NCBI GenBank assembly: GCA_023411035.1
Contig: JAEYPE010000019.1
Span: 1 to 40,101 of the forward strand
Length of the DNA stretch: 40,101 bases
Reading direction: 5' to 3'
DNA from: Pseudomonadota bacterium
Lineage (GTDB): Bacteria; Pseudomonadota; Alphaproteobacteria; Azospirillales; Azospirillaceae
A model generated the notes under the pieces. The model saw only the letters and a list, made by a program, of their open reading frames with translations, was not told the origin of the DNA and ran no database searches. A program made the translations under genes and the position numbers. Shown here piece after piece: positions 26,072 through 33,721 of the stretch (the stretch's first letter is position 1; each line of letters begins with the position of its first letter).

Positions 26072-27073
26072 TTATTCGGCGGCGCTGGCGATGGCCGGGC
26101 CGTCGCCGCCGCGGCTGCGGGCGGCGTACCAGTCCACCACGCCCGGCAGGCCGTCCTTCAGCGGGATGCGCGGCGCGTAGCCGAGCGCGGACAGGCGGGC
26201 GATGTCGGGACTGCGCCGCCGGGTGCCGCCGGGTGCCGGCGGTCCGGCCTGGATGTCCGCCTCCCGCCCCAGCGCGGCGACGACCTGATGGGCGAGGTCG
26301 GCGATGGCGACCTCCTCCGGGTTGCCGACGTGGTAGATGCCCAGATGCTTGCCGCGCTCGATCACCGTGACGATGCCGTCCACCGCGTCGTCGATGTGGA
26401 CGAAGGCGCGGGTCTGGGTACCGTCGCCCTGGATGGGGAAGGGCACCGGCCCCTGCGGCGTCCGGTCGATGGCGGCCACGGCGCGGCGCACGAATTCCGG
26501 CACCACATGCTCCCACCCCATGTCGGGGCCGTAGACGTTGTGCGGGCGGAAGACGGCCACGCGGTCGAAGCCGGTGCGGCCCCAGTTGACCGCCAGAAGC
26601 TCCGATATCAGCTTCGACCCGCCATAGCTGTAGCGCGGGTTCAGCACGTCCGGCACGACCAGCGGAATGTCTTCCGGCGTCGGCACCACCGGCGGGGTCT
26701 GGTAGGCTTCGGAGGAGGAGGCCACCACCAGATCGCCCACCCCGTTCGACCGGCAGGCGTCCAGCACGTTCAGCATCCCGCGCACGCCGACGTCCAGCAC
26801 CAGCTCCGGCTTCTCGTAGAAATGCCGGGTGCCGTTGACGGCGGCCAGATGCAGCACGCCGTCCACGCCGCGCGCCGCCTTGTCCACCGCCGCCGGGTCG
26901 CGGATGTCGCCGGATACGAAGTCCACCGCCTGCGCGGCCTCGCCCAGCCGGCGCGGATGGCCGCGGGAATTGTCGTCCAGAACGCGGACGCGGTGCCCGT
27001 CGCGCACCAGCCGGCGGACCAGGGCCGCGCCGATGAAGCCGCTGCCCCCGGTCACAAGGTAATGTTTCGGCAT
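26072..27073 (-). CDS. NAD-dependent nucleotide-sugar epimerase/dehydratase
   Basis: Extended-SDR protein of 333 residues. It has the dinucleotide motif YLVTGGSGFIGAALVRRL, LHLAAVNGTRHFYEKP, the SSSEAY active-site segment and YSYGGSKLISELL with the Tyr-x3-Lys pair, then RPHNVYGPDMGWEHVVPEF. This is the UDP-glucose-4-epimerase or NDP-sugar 4,6-dehydratase class; the exact substrate is not clear. It probably supplies a sugar nucleotide for the repeat unit together with the dehydrogenase 26 bases upstream and Fcl 14 bases downstream. The start at 27073 fits the usual N-terminus; the frame is open well beyond it but without signal. Confidence 0.88.
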   Translation of the reverse strand: MPKHYLVTGGSGFIGAALVRRLVRDGHRVRVLDDNSRGHPRRLGEAAQAVDFVSGDIRDPAAVDKAARGVDGVLHLAAVNGTRHFYEKPELVLDVGVRGMLNVLDACRSNGVGDLVVASSSEAYQTPPVVPTPEDIPLVVPDVLNPRYSYGGSKLISELLAVNWGRTGFDRVAVFRPHNVYGPDMGWEHVVPEFVRRAVAAIDRTPQGPVPFPIQGDGTQTRAFVHIDDAVDGIVTVIERGKHLGIYHVGNPEEVAIADLAHQVVAALGREADIQAGPPAPGGTRRRSPDIARLSALGYAPRIPLKDGLPGVVDWYAARSRGGDGPAIASAAE

Positions 27074-27099
27074 CGGATGTTCCTCAGGCAACGGCAGCG

Positions 27100-28455
27100 T
27101 CACGCGACATGGGCGAAGCGGGCGGCGCCGTGGCTGCCCAGCGCCACGTAGGCCGTGCCTTCGGGCAGGTCCACCTCGCGGCTGTTGAAGTTGTTCCAGA
27201 AGTCGTAGATGACCCCCGGACGGTCCATGCGGCGCGCCAGATCGGGCAGGGGCATGGAGGTGAAGACCGGGTGGTTGTTCAGGATGACGGCGAGGTTGGC
27301 GCCCGCCACCGCGTCGGCCATGCTGTTGGCGGGCTCCAGCCCGAAGCGGCGGATGTCGTCCGCCGCCACCACCGCGTCGAAGCCGCGCCAGCGCGCCTTG
27401 GGGAAGCGGGTCCGCAGCTCCTCGAACAGCGGCTTCGCCATGGTGCCGCGCAGGTCGTCGGTCGCCGGGCGGCCCTTGAAGGCAAGGCCCATCAGGCTGA
27501 TGGTCGGCGCCTGCGGGAAGCCCTGCATGGAGCCGGTCAGCCTTTCCAGGAACCGCGAAACCTCGTGGGGCTGGCTTTCGTTGATGCGGCGCCCGGCGGC
27601 GGTGATGTCCATGTCCACCCCCATCCCGCGGGCGGATTCGATCAGGATGTGCGGGTCCTTCTCCAGGCAGGGGCCGCCGACCGGGCCGGGCAGCGGAAGC
27701 TGCGTGCGCGGATAGCCCAGCCTGCCGGCCCGCGACACCTCCAGCGCCGACACCTCCATGGCGTCGCACAGGCGGGCGATCTCGTTGGCGAAGGCGAAGG
27801 TGACGTCGCGGTAGGTGTTGTCCACCAGCTTGATCATCTCCGCCGTTTCCAGCGTCGAGACCTTGACGGTCGTCGGGGTCAGCATGCTGAAGATCTGCGA
27901 GGCGCGGGCCGCCACCTCGACGCTTTCCGCGCCGATGATCTGGGGAAGCTGGTTCAGCTCGATCAGCGCCTGCCCCTCCAGCGTGCGTTCCGGGCAGAAG
28001 GCGATGTCGAAGTGTTTGCCGGTGCGGAGCAGGATCGGTGCCACCACGTCGCGGGTGGTCCCCAGCTTCACGGTGGAGCGCAGGATCACGAGGTCGCCGT
28101 CGTGGATGCAGCCGGCCACCTGACGGGTCGCCGCCTCGATCATGTCGGTGCACACGCGGCCTTCGCGGTCGAGCGGCGTGCCGACGGTGATGATGAAGAC
28201 GCTGCAATGGCCGCAGCCCTCCGGCGTGCGGCCGAAGGTGAAGCGCCCGCGTTCCATCACATGCCGCAGCTTCTCGGCAAGACCCGGCTCATGGAAATGG
28301 GGGATGCCTCGGGCGAGCTTGTCCAGCACCCCGTCCCGCACTTCCACGCCATGCACCTGGAAGCCCGCGTCGGCCATGGCGACGGCCAGCGTCAGCCCGA
28401 CATAGCCGAGGCCGAGCACGCAGACGTTCCGGTCGGGAAAGGACTTTGGGAGCAT
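27100..28455 (-). CDS. Nucleotide-sugar (UDP-HexNAc-type) 6-dehydrogenase
   Basis: 451-residue enzyme of the UDP-glucose/GDP-mannose dehydrogenase family, oxidising C6 of an NDP-sugar to a uronic acid with two NAD+. N-terminal NAD domain: VCVLGLGYVGLTLAVAMADA. Middle: TVGTPLDREGRVCTD, STVKLGTTRDVV and FCPERTLEGQALIEL. The active-site Cys lies in GGPCLEKDPHILIESA. The C-terminal UDP-binding domain has LMGLAFKGRPATDDLRGT. The CPERTLEG variant resembles the N-acetylhexosamine dehydrogenases (WecC/WbpA type), so an amino-uronic acid is likelier than glucuronic acid. The ATG at 28455 is chosen on family fit. A 232-base gap upstream holds a repeated element. Confidence 0.9.
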   Translation of the reverse strand: MLPKSFPDRNVCVLGLGYVGLTLAVAMADAGFQVHGVEVRDGVLDKLARGIPHFHEPGLAEKLRHVMERGRFTFGRTPEGCGHCSVFIITVGTPLDREGRVCTDMIEAATRQVAGCIHDGDLVILRSTVKLGTTRDVVAPILLRTGKHFDIAFCPERTLEGQALIELNQLPQIIGAESVEVAARASQIFSMLTPTTVKVSTLETAEMIKLVDNTYRDVTFAFANEIARLCDAMEVSALEVSRAGRLGYPRTQLPLPGPVGGPCLEKDPHILIESARGMGVDMDITAAGRRINESQPHEVSRFLERLTGSMQGFPQAPTISLMGLAFKGRPATDDLRGTMAKPLFEELRTRFPKARWRGFDAVVAADDIRRFGLEPANSMADAVAGANLAVILNNHPVFTSMPLPDLARRMDRPGVIYDFWNNFNSREVDLPEGTAYVALGSHGAARFAHVA

Positions 28456-28468
28456 AGTCTTTCGATCC

Positions 28469-28603
28469 TGCCGTTGATTGAAGCGTGCATCCAATGGCGC
28501 CGCCGCCACCCGTCACCCGCGCCATGCGCAATCCGAACGTCTTGCAACGCGGCAAAGTTCCGGCCATTCGGGGTGGCGTGAACAGGCTATGCCGTTGATC
28601 GAA
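28469..28603. promoter_or_regulatory. Two direct repeats (TGCCGTTGATYGAA) in gap between flippase and dehydrogenase genes
   Basis: TGCCGTTGATTGAA at 28469-28482 and TGCCGTTGATCGAA at 28590-28603 match at 13 of 14 positions, 121 bases apart, inside the 232-base region between the flippase stop and the dehydrogenase start. The region is otherwise without coding signal. It may hold the promoter and regulator sites of the dehydrogenase-to-GT4 unit. Confidence 0.4.
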
Positions 28604-28687
28604 CGGTGTTTTGTTCGTGGTACTCCGGTCCGGTGGCAAGGGTGCGTCCGGTCGGAGACGTCTGGGATTCGGAACAGGGCGGGCGCG

Positions 28688-30133
28688 TCATGCCGCCGCC
28701 ACGATCAGCCGGCGCAGGCGCGACGGGCGCACCAGCCCGGTCAGCAGCGCCGCCAGCGCATAGACCGCCGCCAGCACGCTTCCGCCGATCAGGAGCGCGG
28801 GAAGCGGATGGGCGGGGGCCATCAGGTCCGGCAGCGCATGGGTCAACCCCAGCGTTGCCCCCATGGCGAGCGCGCCGCACAGCGCCGCCCGCGCGGCAAT
28901 TCCCAGGTAAAGCTGGCCGACCGCCCGCCGGTGCTGCCAGGCGAGGCCGGTCATGGCGGTCAGCTCCGCGACGATGGTGGCGGCGGCGGACCCCTCGATT
29001 CCATAGCGCGGGATCAGGATCAGGTTCAGCGCCGCGTTGGTCAGCCCGCCGATCAGGATGGCGGTCATGTAGCCGGTCTGCCGGTTCCAGACGAGCAGCG
29101 GGTTGCCCATCGTCAGGTTGACGTGGACGATGGCCACCGCGATCATCAACAGGCGCAGCGTGTCGGCGGCGGGGGCGTAGGCCGGGCCGAAGACGGTGCC
29201 CAGGATGGCCGGCGCCAGCGTGAAGCCGCCCGCCGCGATCAGCGCGCCGATGGACAGGATGGTGGTGGCGTAGTCGCGCATCCGCGCCCGCATCGCCTCC
29301 CGGTCGCCATAGGCGGCGGCGAGCTGCGGCATGAAGGCGCTGAGGATGATGTTCCCCGCGGTCAGCGCCAGCACCAGCAGCTTGGTCACCGCGGTGTACC
29401 AGCCGACCTCCGTCTGCGGGGCCATGAAGCCCAGCATCACCAGATCCAGGTGGGAGAACAGCGCCCAGGCGAAGACGCTGACCGCCATCGGGGCGGAGGT
29501 CTTCAGGATCTCCCGCCAGGTGGCGAGGTCTATCCGCGGCCTCGGCATCCGGAAGTCGCGGCTGAAGCGGGCCAGCATCAGGGCGGCGTTGACGACGAAG
29601 GAGGCGGCGGTGATCCCGGCGGCGACCGCCAGATCGTCCGGCCCGCGCACCAGCGCCAGCACGGCCACCATGTTGCCCAGCGACGTGCCGATCTCGCGCA
29701 CCGCGATGACGCCCATCCGCTCCGTCGCCTGATAGACGAAATCGAGCAGCAGCGCGTTGCCCAGCAACTGCACGGCCTGGACCAGCAGCACCGCCTTGAC
29801 CAGCGCCGGCTTGTCCAACTGGAGCACGAACAGGGCGTAGAGCCCGCCGACCAGGATGGCCAGCAGCAGGCGCAGGGTCAGCACATGGTCCGCCAGATCC
29901 GCGGCCTTGCCCCGGTCGCGGGCGATTTCACGCACCGCGTAGGTGGACAGGCCCAGATTCACGAACAGCGCGGCGTAGGCCAGCATGGAGGTGCCGAAAC
30001 CCAGCACGCCGAACCCGTCCGGCCCCAGCGCGCGCGCGGTCCAGGCCGTGGTGACCAGCCCGCTCAGCAGCGTGGCGGCGCGGGCCAGCCCCAGCGCGCG
30101 GATGTTCAGGAAGATGCGTCGTCCGGCGCTCAT
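28688..30133 (-). CDS. wzx: Polysaccharide flippase (Wzx-like)
   Basis: 481-residue polytopic protein with about 12-14 transmembrane helices and the polysaccharide-transporter (MATE-like, PST) N-terminus FLNIRALGLARAATLLSGLV. It should translocate lipid-linked repeat units across the inner membrane. AARALGPDGFG-like TARALGPDGFGVLGFGTSML and GLSTYAVREIARDRGKAADL match the Polysacc_synt family; a second such region follows near RIDLATWREILKTSAPMAV. The ATG at 30133 and another 2 codons earlier are both possible. The Wzc-type gene lies 63 bases upstream with a hairpin repeat in between. Confidence 0.87.
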   Translation of the reverse strand: MSAGRRIFLNIRALGLARAATLLSGLVTTAWTARALGPDGFGVLGFGTSMLAYAALFVNLGLSTYAVREIARDRGKAADLADHVLTLRLLLAILVGGLYALFVLQLDKPALVKAVLLVQAVQLLGNALLLDFVYQATERMGVIAVREIGTSLGNMVAVLALVRGPDDLAVAAGITAASFVVNAALMLARFSRDFRMPRPRIDLATWREILKTSAPMAVSVFAWALFSHLDLVMLGFMAPQTEVGWYTAVTKLLVLALTAGNIILSAFMPQLAAAYGDREAMRARMRDYATTILSIGALIAAGGFTLAPAILGTVFGPAYAPAADTLRLLMIAVAIVHVNLTMGNPLLVWNRQTGYMTAILIGGLTNAALNLILIPRYGIEGSAAATIVAELTAMTGLAWQHRRAVGQLYLGIAARAALCGALAMGATLGLTHALPDLMAPAHPLPALLIGGSVLAAVYALAALLTGLVRPSRLRRLIVAAA

Positions 30134-30147
30134 GAACACACGTTTCT

Positions 30148-30183
30148 CCCTTTCCCTTCGGGGGAGAGGGTCGGGGTGAGGGA
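30148..30183. repeat. GGGGAGAGGG-type hairpin repeat between Wzc and Wzx genes
   Basis: On the plus strand CCC-TTTCCC, TTCG, GGGGAGAGGG folds into a stem with a C(TTCG)G loop, followed by TCGGGGTGAGGG. The same GGGGTGAGGG and GGAGAGG words occur in the hairpins near 3799 and 14394. It is probably a member of an intergenic repeat family and may act as a partial terminator in the operon. Confidence 0.45.
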
Positions 30184-30196
30184 ATGGCCGCCGCCG

Positions 30197-32461
30197 TCAG
30201 TTCGCGTAGTACCGGCGATAGCCGTGGTAGCGCCCGCTGTCCGGGAACTCGTATTGGGCGTGACGGCGGGTATCGACCTGGGAGAACAGGACGCCGACGA
30301 CCTCGCCGCCCGCCTCGACGATCTCCTTCAGACCGGCCATCGCGGTTTCCCGTCTGGTCTTGCCCCAATGCACGATGAAGACGGTCTGGTCGGCCAGCGC
30401 CGCCAGCAGCTTGCCTTCCGACACGGCGAGAACCGGCGGGCTGTCCAGGATCACCCGGTCGTATTCCAGCGCCAGCCGCGAGATGAGCTGGTGCATCCGG
30501 CTGGACCCCAGCATGTCCTGCGGCAGGGCGGAGCCGCGCCCCGAGGCGATGAAATGCAGGCCGGTGCGGTGGTCGGTCTGGATCACCTCGTTCGGCGCGC
30601 ATTCGCCGGACAGCACCTCGTACAGGCCGCGCTGGTTCTCCAGCCCAAGCATCTGGTGCAGCCCCTTGCGGCGCATGTCGCAGTCCAGAATGATCGTCTT
30701 CTGGCCGGAATTGGCGCAGATGCGCGCGAAGGCCGCGGCGATGGAGCTTTTCCCCTCGCCGGGGACGGAGGAGCTGAACAGGATCACCCGCTGTTGCCCG
30801 TCCGGGTTGGCGAGCAGAAGGGTGGTGCGCAGGTTCTGCATCGCCTCCGCGAAGGCCGACATGGGCCGGTCGATGGCGTAGGCGGCGAGGGAGGTGCCGA
30901 TGCGCCGCCGCCGCCCGATGGCCGGAACGATGCCCAGCGACCGCACGCCGGTGGCCGCTTCGAACTGGTGCGGGCTGCGGAAGCCGCGCTCCGACTGCTC
31001 GCGCAGCATCGCCAGGAGCACGCCCAGCGTGGCCGAGGCGACCAGGGCCAGCAGGACGATCACCTTCTTGTCGGGCTGCGACGGGTTCAGGGGGATCGCC
31101 GCCTCCGACACGATGCGGGCATCGGGCTGCTGGATGTCGGTCTGCCCGGCGATCTCCTGGAAACGGGTCAGCATCGCCTCGTACATGGTCTGCGATGTCT
31201 CGGCGTCGCGCTCCAGCGTGCGCAGGGTCACGTTGGACTCCTGCTGCTGGTTGCGCTGGGCCTGGAGCTGGTCGAGGTTGGCCTTCAGGGCGGCCTCGCG
31301 CCCGCGCTCCAGCTCCACGTCGTTGCTCAGGTTCTGGACGATGCGGTCCACGTCGGTCTTGATCTGGCGTTGCAGGTCGCGCAGCTCGCTCTGAAGCGCG
31401 GTCAGCGTCGGGTGGCGGGCGCCGTATTTGTTGGCCGCCTCGGCGATCTTGCGCTGGACCTCGACCTCCTGCTGGCGCAGCGCCTGGATCAGGGGGGAGC
31501 CGAGCACGTCGCCGATGGCCGACACGCCGCGCGGGCTCTGCGCCAGGGTGGAAACCTCGCGCAGCTTGGCCTCCGCCTCCTGCCGCTTGGTGCGGGCCAG
31601 GACGTAATTGGTGTTCAGTTCCGCAAGCTGCTGGGCGATCAGGGTGGTTTCGCCGTTGGCGTTGGTCAGGCCGCTTTCGGCGCGGTACTTCTCCGCCGCC
31701 TCGCCGGTGGTCTTGGCCTCGCGGCGCAGTTCGGTGATGCGCTCCTCCAGCCAGGCCGTGGCGCGCTTGGCCCCCTTGAACTTCTCGTCGAGCTGGTCGA
31801 CGAGGTACAGTTCGCCGATGGTGTTGGCGATCAGGGCGGCCTTGCGCGGGTCCTCGCTGTCGAAGTCCACGGCGATGACGTAGGAGCGGCCCTGCGGCCT
31901 CACCGCCAGATTTTCAAGGAAGGTGTCGACGACCGAGGTCTTCTCGTTGGCCGCCTTTTCCTCCGGGCTGAGCGCGATTTCGGGGCGGTCGCCGCGGGCG
32001 GTGTTCCACCAGGATTCGGGCATCCAGTTCTTCGGGTTCAGGTAGTAGAACCAGTTCGTCTGCTCGGGCCGCAGCGCGGCGTTGAACTCCGGGTCGTTCG
32101 TCAGGCTCAGCTTGTCCACCACCTTCTCCGCGAAGGCGGGGGATTTCAGGATCGCCACCTCGCTTTGCAGGGCGCCCAACTCCGTGGACAGGCCGGAGAC
32201 GACCTCCTGGTAGTTCATCACCTGATTCTTGCGGTGCTCCACCATGATCAGGGTCTGGGCGGTGTAGAGCGGCGTCATGCGCAGCGCGACGAGCCCCGCG
32301 ATGCCCGTCCCCAGCACGACCACCACCCCGATCAGCAGTTTGTGGCGAAGCAGCATGCCGGTGGTGCGGCGTACCGCGCTGGCCGCCGCGGTGGACAGGT
32401 CGAAGGAAACCGGTGCCGCCTGCCGTTTCTGGGGTTGATCCTGAATGTCCTGGGTGGCCAA
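30197..32461 (-). CDS. Wzc/ExoP-like polysaccharide co-polymerase with BY-kinase domain
   Basis: 754-residue inner-membrane protein controlling chain length and export. Layout: cytoplasmic N-terminus; TM1 at about 38-60; a large periplasmic Wzz-type domain with long coiled coils (about 200-440); TM2 at about 467-487; a cytoplasmic tyrosine kinase domain. Kinase motifs are Walker A SSSVPGEGKSS (Lys571), Walker A' ILDCDMRRKG and Walker B VILDSPPVL. A Tyr-rich tail follows (YEFPDSGRYHGYRRYYAN, five Tyr), the usual autophosphorylation cluster. The start is TTG at 32461, supported by GAGGAGGAA 6 bases upstream; the next Met is residue 36. No Wza or Wzb/phosphatase gene lies beside it. Confidence 0.93.
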   Translation of the reverse strand: MATQDIQDQPQKRQAAPVSFDLSTAAASAVRRTTGMLLRHKLLIGVVVVLGTGIAGLVALRMTPLYTAQTLIMVEHRKNQVMNYQEVVSGLSTELGALQSEVAILKSPAFAEKVVDKLSLTNDPEFNAALRPEQTNWFYYLNPKNWMPESWWNTARGDRPEIALSPEEKAANEKTSVVDTFLENLAVRPQGRSYVIAVDFDSEDPRKAALIANTIGELYLVDQLDEKFKGAKRATAWLEERITELRREAKTTGEAAEKYRAESGLTNANGETTLIAQQLAELNTNYVLARTKRQEAEAKLREVSTLAQSPRGVSAIGDVLGSPLIQALRQQEVEVQRKIAEAANKYGARHPTLTALQSELRDLQRQIKTDVDRIVQNLSNDVELERGREAALKANLDQLQAQRNQQQESNVTLRTLERDAETSQTMYEAMLTRFQEIAGQTDIQQPDARIVSEAAIPLNPSQPDKKVIVLLALVASATLGVLLAMLREQSERGFRSPHQFEAATGVRSLGIVPAIGRRRRIGTSLAAYAIDRPMSAFAEAMQNLRTTLLLANPDGQQRVILFSSSVPGEGKSSIAAAFARICANSGQKTIILDCDMRRKGLHQMLGLENQRGLYEVLSGECAPNEVIQTDHRTGLHFIASGRGSALPQDMLGSSRMHQLISRLALEYDRVILDSPPVLAVSEGKLLAALADQTVFIVHWGKTRRETAMAGLKEIVEAGGEVVGVLFSQVDTRRHAQYEFPDSGRYHGYRRYYAN

Positions 32462-32467
32462 AGCGGG

Positions 32468-32476
32468 TTCCTCCTC
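32468..32476 (-). promoter_or_regulatory. Strong ribosome-binding site fixing the TTG start of the Wzc-like gene
   Basis: Read on the minus strand, GAGGAGGAA lies 6 bases before TTG at 32461. There is no ATG in frame until residue 36, inside the conserved N-terminus, so this site decides the start. Confidence 0.7.
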
Positions 32477-32481
32477 GCAAG

Positions 32482-32501
32482 CCGAACGGCACCCCGTTCG
32501 G
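32482..32501. promoter_or_regulatory. Inverted repeat CCGAACGG-N4-CCGTTCGG upstream of the Wzc-like gene
   Basis: A perfect 8-bp inverted repeat with 4-base spacer lies about 20 bases upstream of the TTG start and just before the ribosome-binding site. It could be an operator for the divergent Crp/Fnr-type regulator or a leader hairpin. A 10-base direct repeat, CTGCCCGGGT, occurs at 32594-32603 and 32622-32631 in the same divergent gap. Confidence 0.4.
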
Positions 32502-32657
32502 GGCGTTACGGTTGCCTAGAACGCCATCCGCAGTCCGGCCGTTTCATGCGGCTCCGAGTGCATACGGTGAGGAAGACGCCCTCATTGGGTACTCTGCCCG
32601 GGTTCGCCTTCGGGTCGCTCGCTGCCCGGGTGGACCGGAGGAGTCCCTTCGCGGATA

Positions 32658-33380
32658 ATGGTCATGATCGGAAACGGGGGACCGGGCATGCTGCCGGAAA
32701 GCATTGGAAACACGGATGACGTCTGGACGGGCGCCTTTCCCGCGCTGTCCGCGCTGGAGCCGGACGCGCTGGCCCTGCTGCGCGCGCAGGGGGCGCGGAT
32801 GGCGGTGCCGCGCGGCACGGCGCTGTTCCGCATCGGCAGCCTGTGCCGCAATTTTCTCATGCTGCTGGACGGCACGGTGCGGGTGCAGATGACCTCCGGG
32901 AACGGGCGGGAAATCGTTCTGTACCGCGTGGCGCGGGGCGAAACCTGCATCCTGACCACCGCCTGCCTGATGACGCACGCCGACTACAACGCCGAAGGGG
33001 TGGCGGAAACCGATCTGGACGCCATCGCCCTGGGGGCGGGGGCCTTTCACGAACTGCTGGCCCGGTCCGCGGTGTTCCGGGATTTCGTCTTCGCCTCCTT
33101 CGGCACCCGCCTGCTCGGCATGATGATGCTGGTGGAGGAGGTGGCCTTCGGGCGCATCGACCTGCGGCTGGCCCGCTTCCTGGTGGATCACCGCGACGCG
33201 CGCGGCGGGCTGGACACCACCCACCAGACGCTGGCCGTCGAGCTGGGCACGGCGCGCGAGGTGGTCAGCCGTCAGTTGAAGGAGTTCGAGCGGCGCGGCC
33301 TTGTCGAGCTTTCCCGCGGGCGCGTCGGGGTGTGCGATCCGGATGCGCTTCTGGGGCTGGAACACACGGATGGCGTGTGA
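32658..33380 (+). CDS. Crp/Fnr-family transcriptional regulator
   Basis: 240-residue DNA-binding regulator. Residues about 25-150 form the cyclic-nucleotide-binding-type beta barrel (ALFRIGSLCRNFLMLLDGTV, then EIVLYRVARGETCILTT). The C-terminal winged helix has TLAVELGTAREVVSRQLKEF. The barrel holds Cys63, Cys97 and Cys103; the last two form a C-x5-C pair in ETCILTTACLM. The N-terminal four-Cys cluster of true Fnr is absent. The start is uncertain: ATG at 32658 has a GGAGGAG sequence 14 bases away, which is too far, while an in-frame ATG at 32688 has GGGGGA 6 bases away. It is divergent from the Wzc-like gene and precedes a small membrane protein gene, so it could regulate either. Effector unknown. 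Confidence 0.9.
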   Translation: MVMIGNGGPGMLPESIGNTDDVWTGAFPALSALEPDALALLRAQGARMAVPRGTALFRIGSLCRNFLMLLDGTVRVQMTSGNGREIVLYRVARGETCILTTACLMTHADYNAEGVAETDLDAIALGAGAFHELLARSAVFRDFVFASFGTRLLGMMMLVEEVAFGRIDLRLARFLVDHRDARGGLDTTHQTLAVELGTAREVVSRQLKEFERRGLVELSRGRVGVCDPDALLGLEHTDGV

Positions 33381-33412
33381 CGGAGTCACAGACCGGCGGG
33401 CGGAATGCGGCT

Positions 33413-33431
33413 TGGATGGGCGCACCATCCA
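33413..33431. promoter_or_regulatory. Inverted repeat upstream of DUF2892-like gene
   Basis: TGGATGG (33413-33419) and CCATCCA (33425-33431) form a 7-bp inverted repeat with a 5-base spacer, 22 bases before the ATG of the small membrane protein and 32 bases after the Crp/Fnr stop. Candidate operator. Confidence 0.35.
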
Positions 33432-33453
33432 CCCAATCCATTAGGTGTGTTCC

Positions 33454-33645
33454 ATGCCCATCAACGTCGGCACCATCGACCGCGCGCTCCGCGCCATCGT
33501 CGGCCTCGTCCTGATCGCCCTCGTCTTCGTCGGTCCGCAGACCGCCTGGGGCTGGATCGGCCTCGTCCCGCTGCTGACCGCGGTGGTCGGCTTCTGCCCG
33601 GCCTACACCCTGTTCGGGGTGAAGAGCTGCTCCATCAAGGAGTGA
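33454..33645 (+). CDS. Small membrane protein, DUF2892/YgaP-like transmembrane domain
   Basis: 63-residue inner-membrane protein with the family pattern: MPINVGTIDRALRAIVGLVL, a helix ending in LIALVF, then GWIGLVPLLTAVVGFCPAYT and LFGVKSC. It has two transmembrane helices and two Cys (GFCPAYT, KSCS), as in the membrane part of YgaP-type proteins, which are often linked to sulfide or persulfide chemistry by a rhodanese domain that is absent here. The ATG at 33454 matches the family start; a GTG three codons upstream is possible. It follows the Crp/Fnr gene by 73 bases, and a strong bidirectional terminator comes after it. Confidence 0.85.
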   Translation: MPINVGTIDRALRAIVGLVLIALVFVGPQTAWGWIGLVPLLTAVVGFCPAYTLFGVKSCSIKE

Positions 33646-33663
33646 GCCGCCGCACCGCAAAAG

Positions 33664-33697
33664 AAAAGGCCCCTCTCCGCAAGGATAGGGGCCTTTT
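33664..33697. terminator. Bidirectional intrinsic terminator
   Basis: AAAAGGCCCCT (33664-33674) pairs perfectly with AGGGGCCTTTT (33687-33697). Three more pairs follow a mismatch and close a GCAA loop. T runs flank the stem on both strands, so it can end the DUF2892-like transcript and the regBA transcript, which converge here. Confidence 0.85.
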
Positions 33698-33721
33698 CCT
33701 TTAACGGTCCGATGACCGGCA

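Noticed and set aside
28469..28603. FNR-type site (TTGAT-N4-ATCAA) in the gap before the dehydrogenase
   Set aside because: Only the left half (TTGAT) is present in each copy; the right half does not match, so I report a direct repeat only.
28478..32719. A 1413-codon open frame on the plus strand, opposite the flippase and Wzc-like genes
   Set aside because: It is the antisense shadow of two well-supported genes. Its composition (Gln, Arg, His, Val, Gly, Ala) is what GC-rich codons give when read backwards, and it has no motif.
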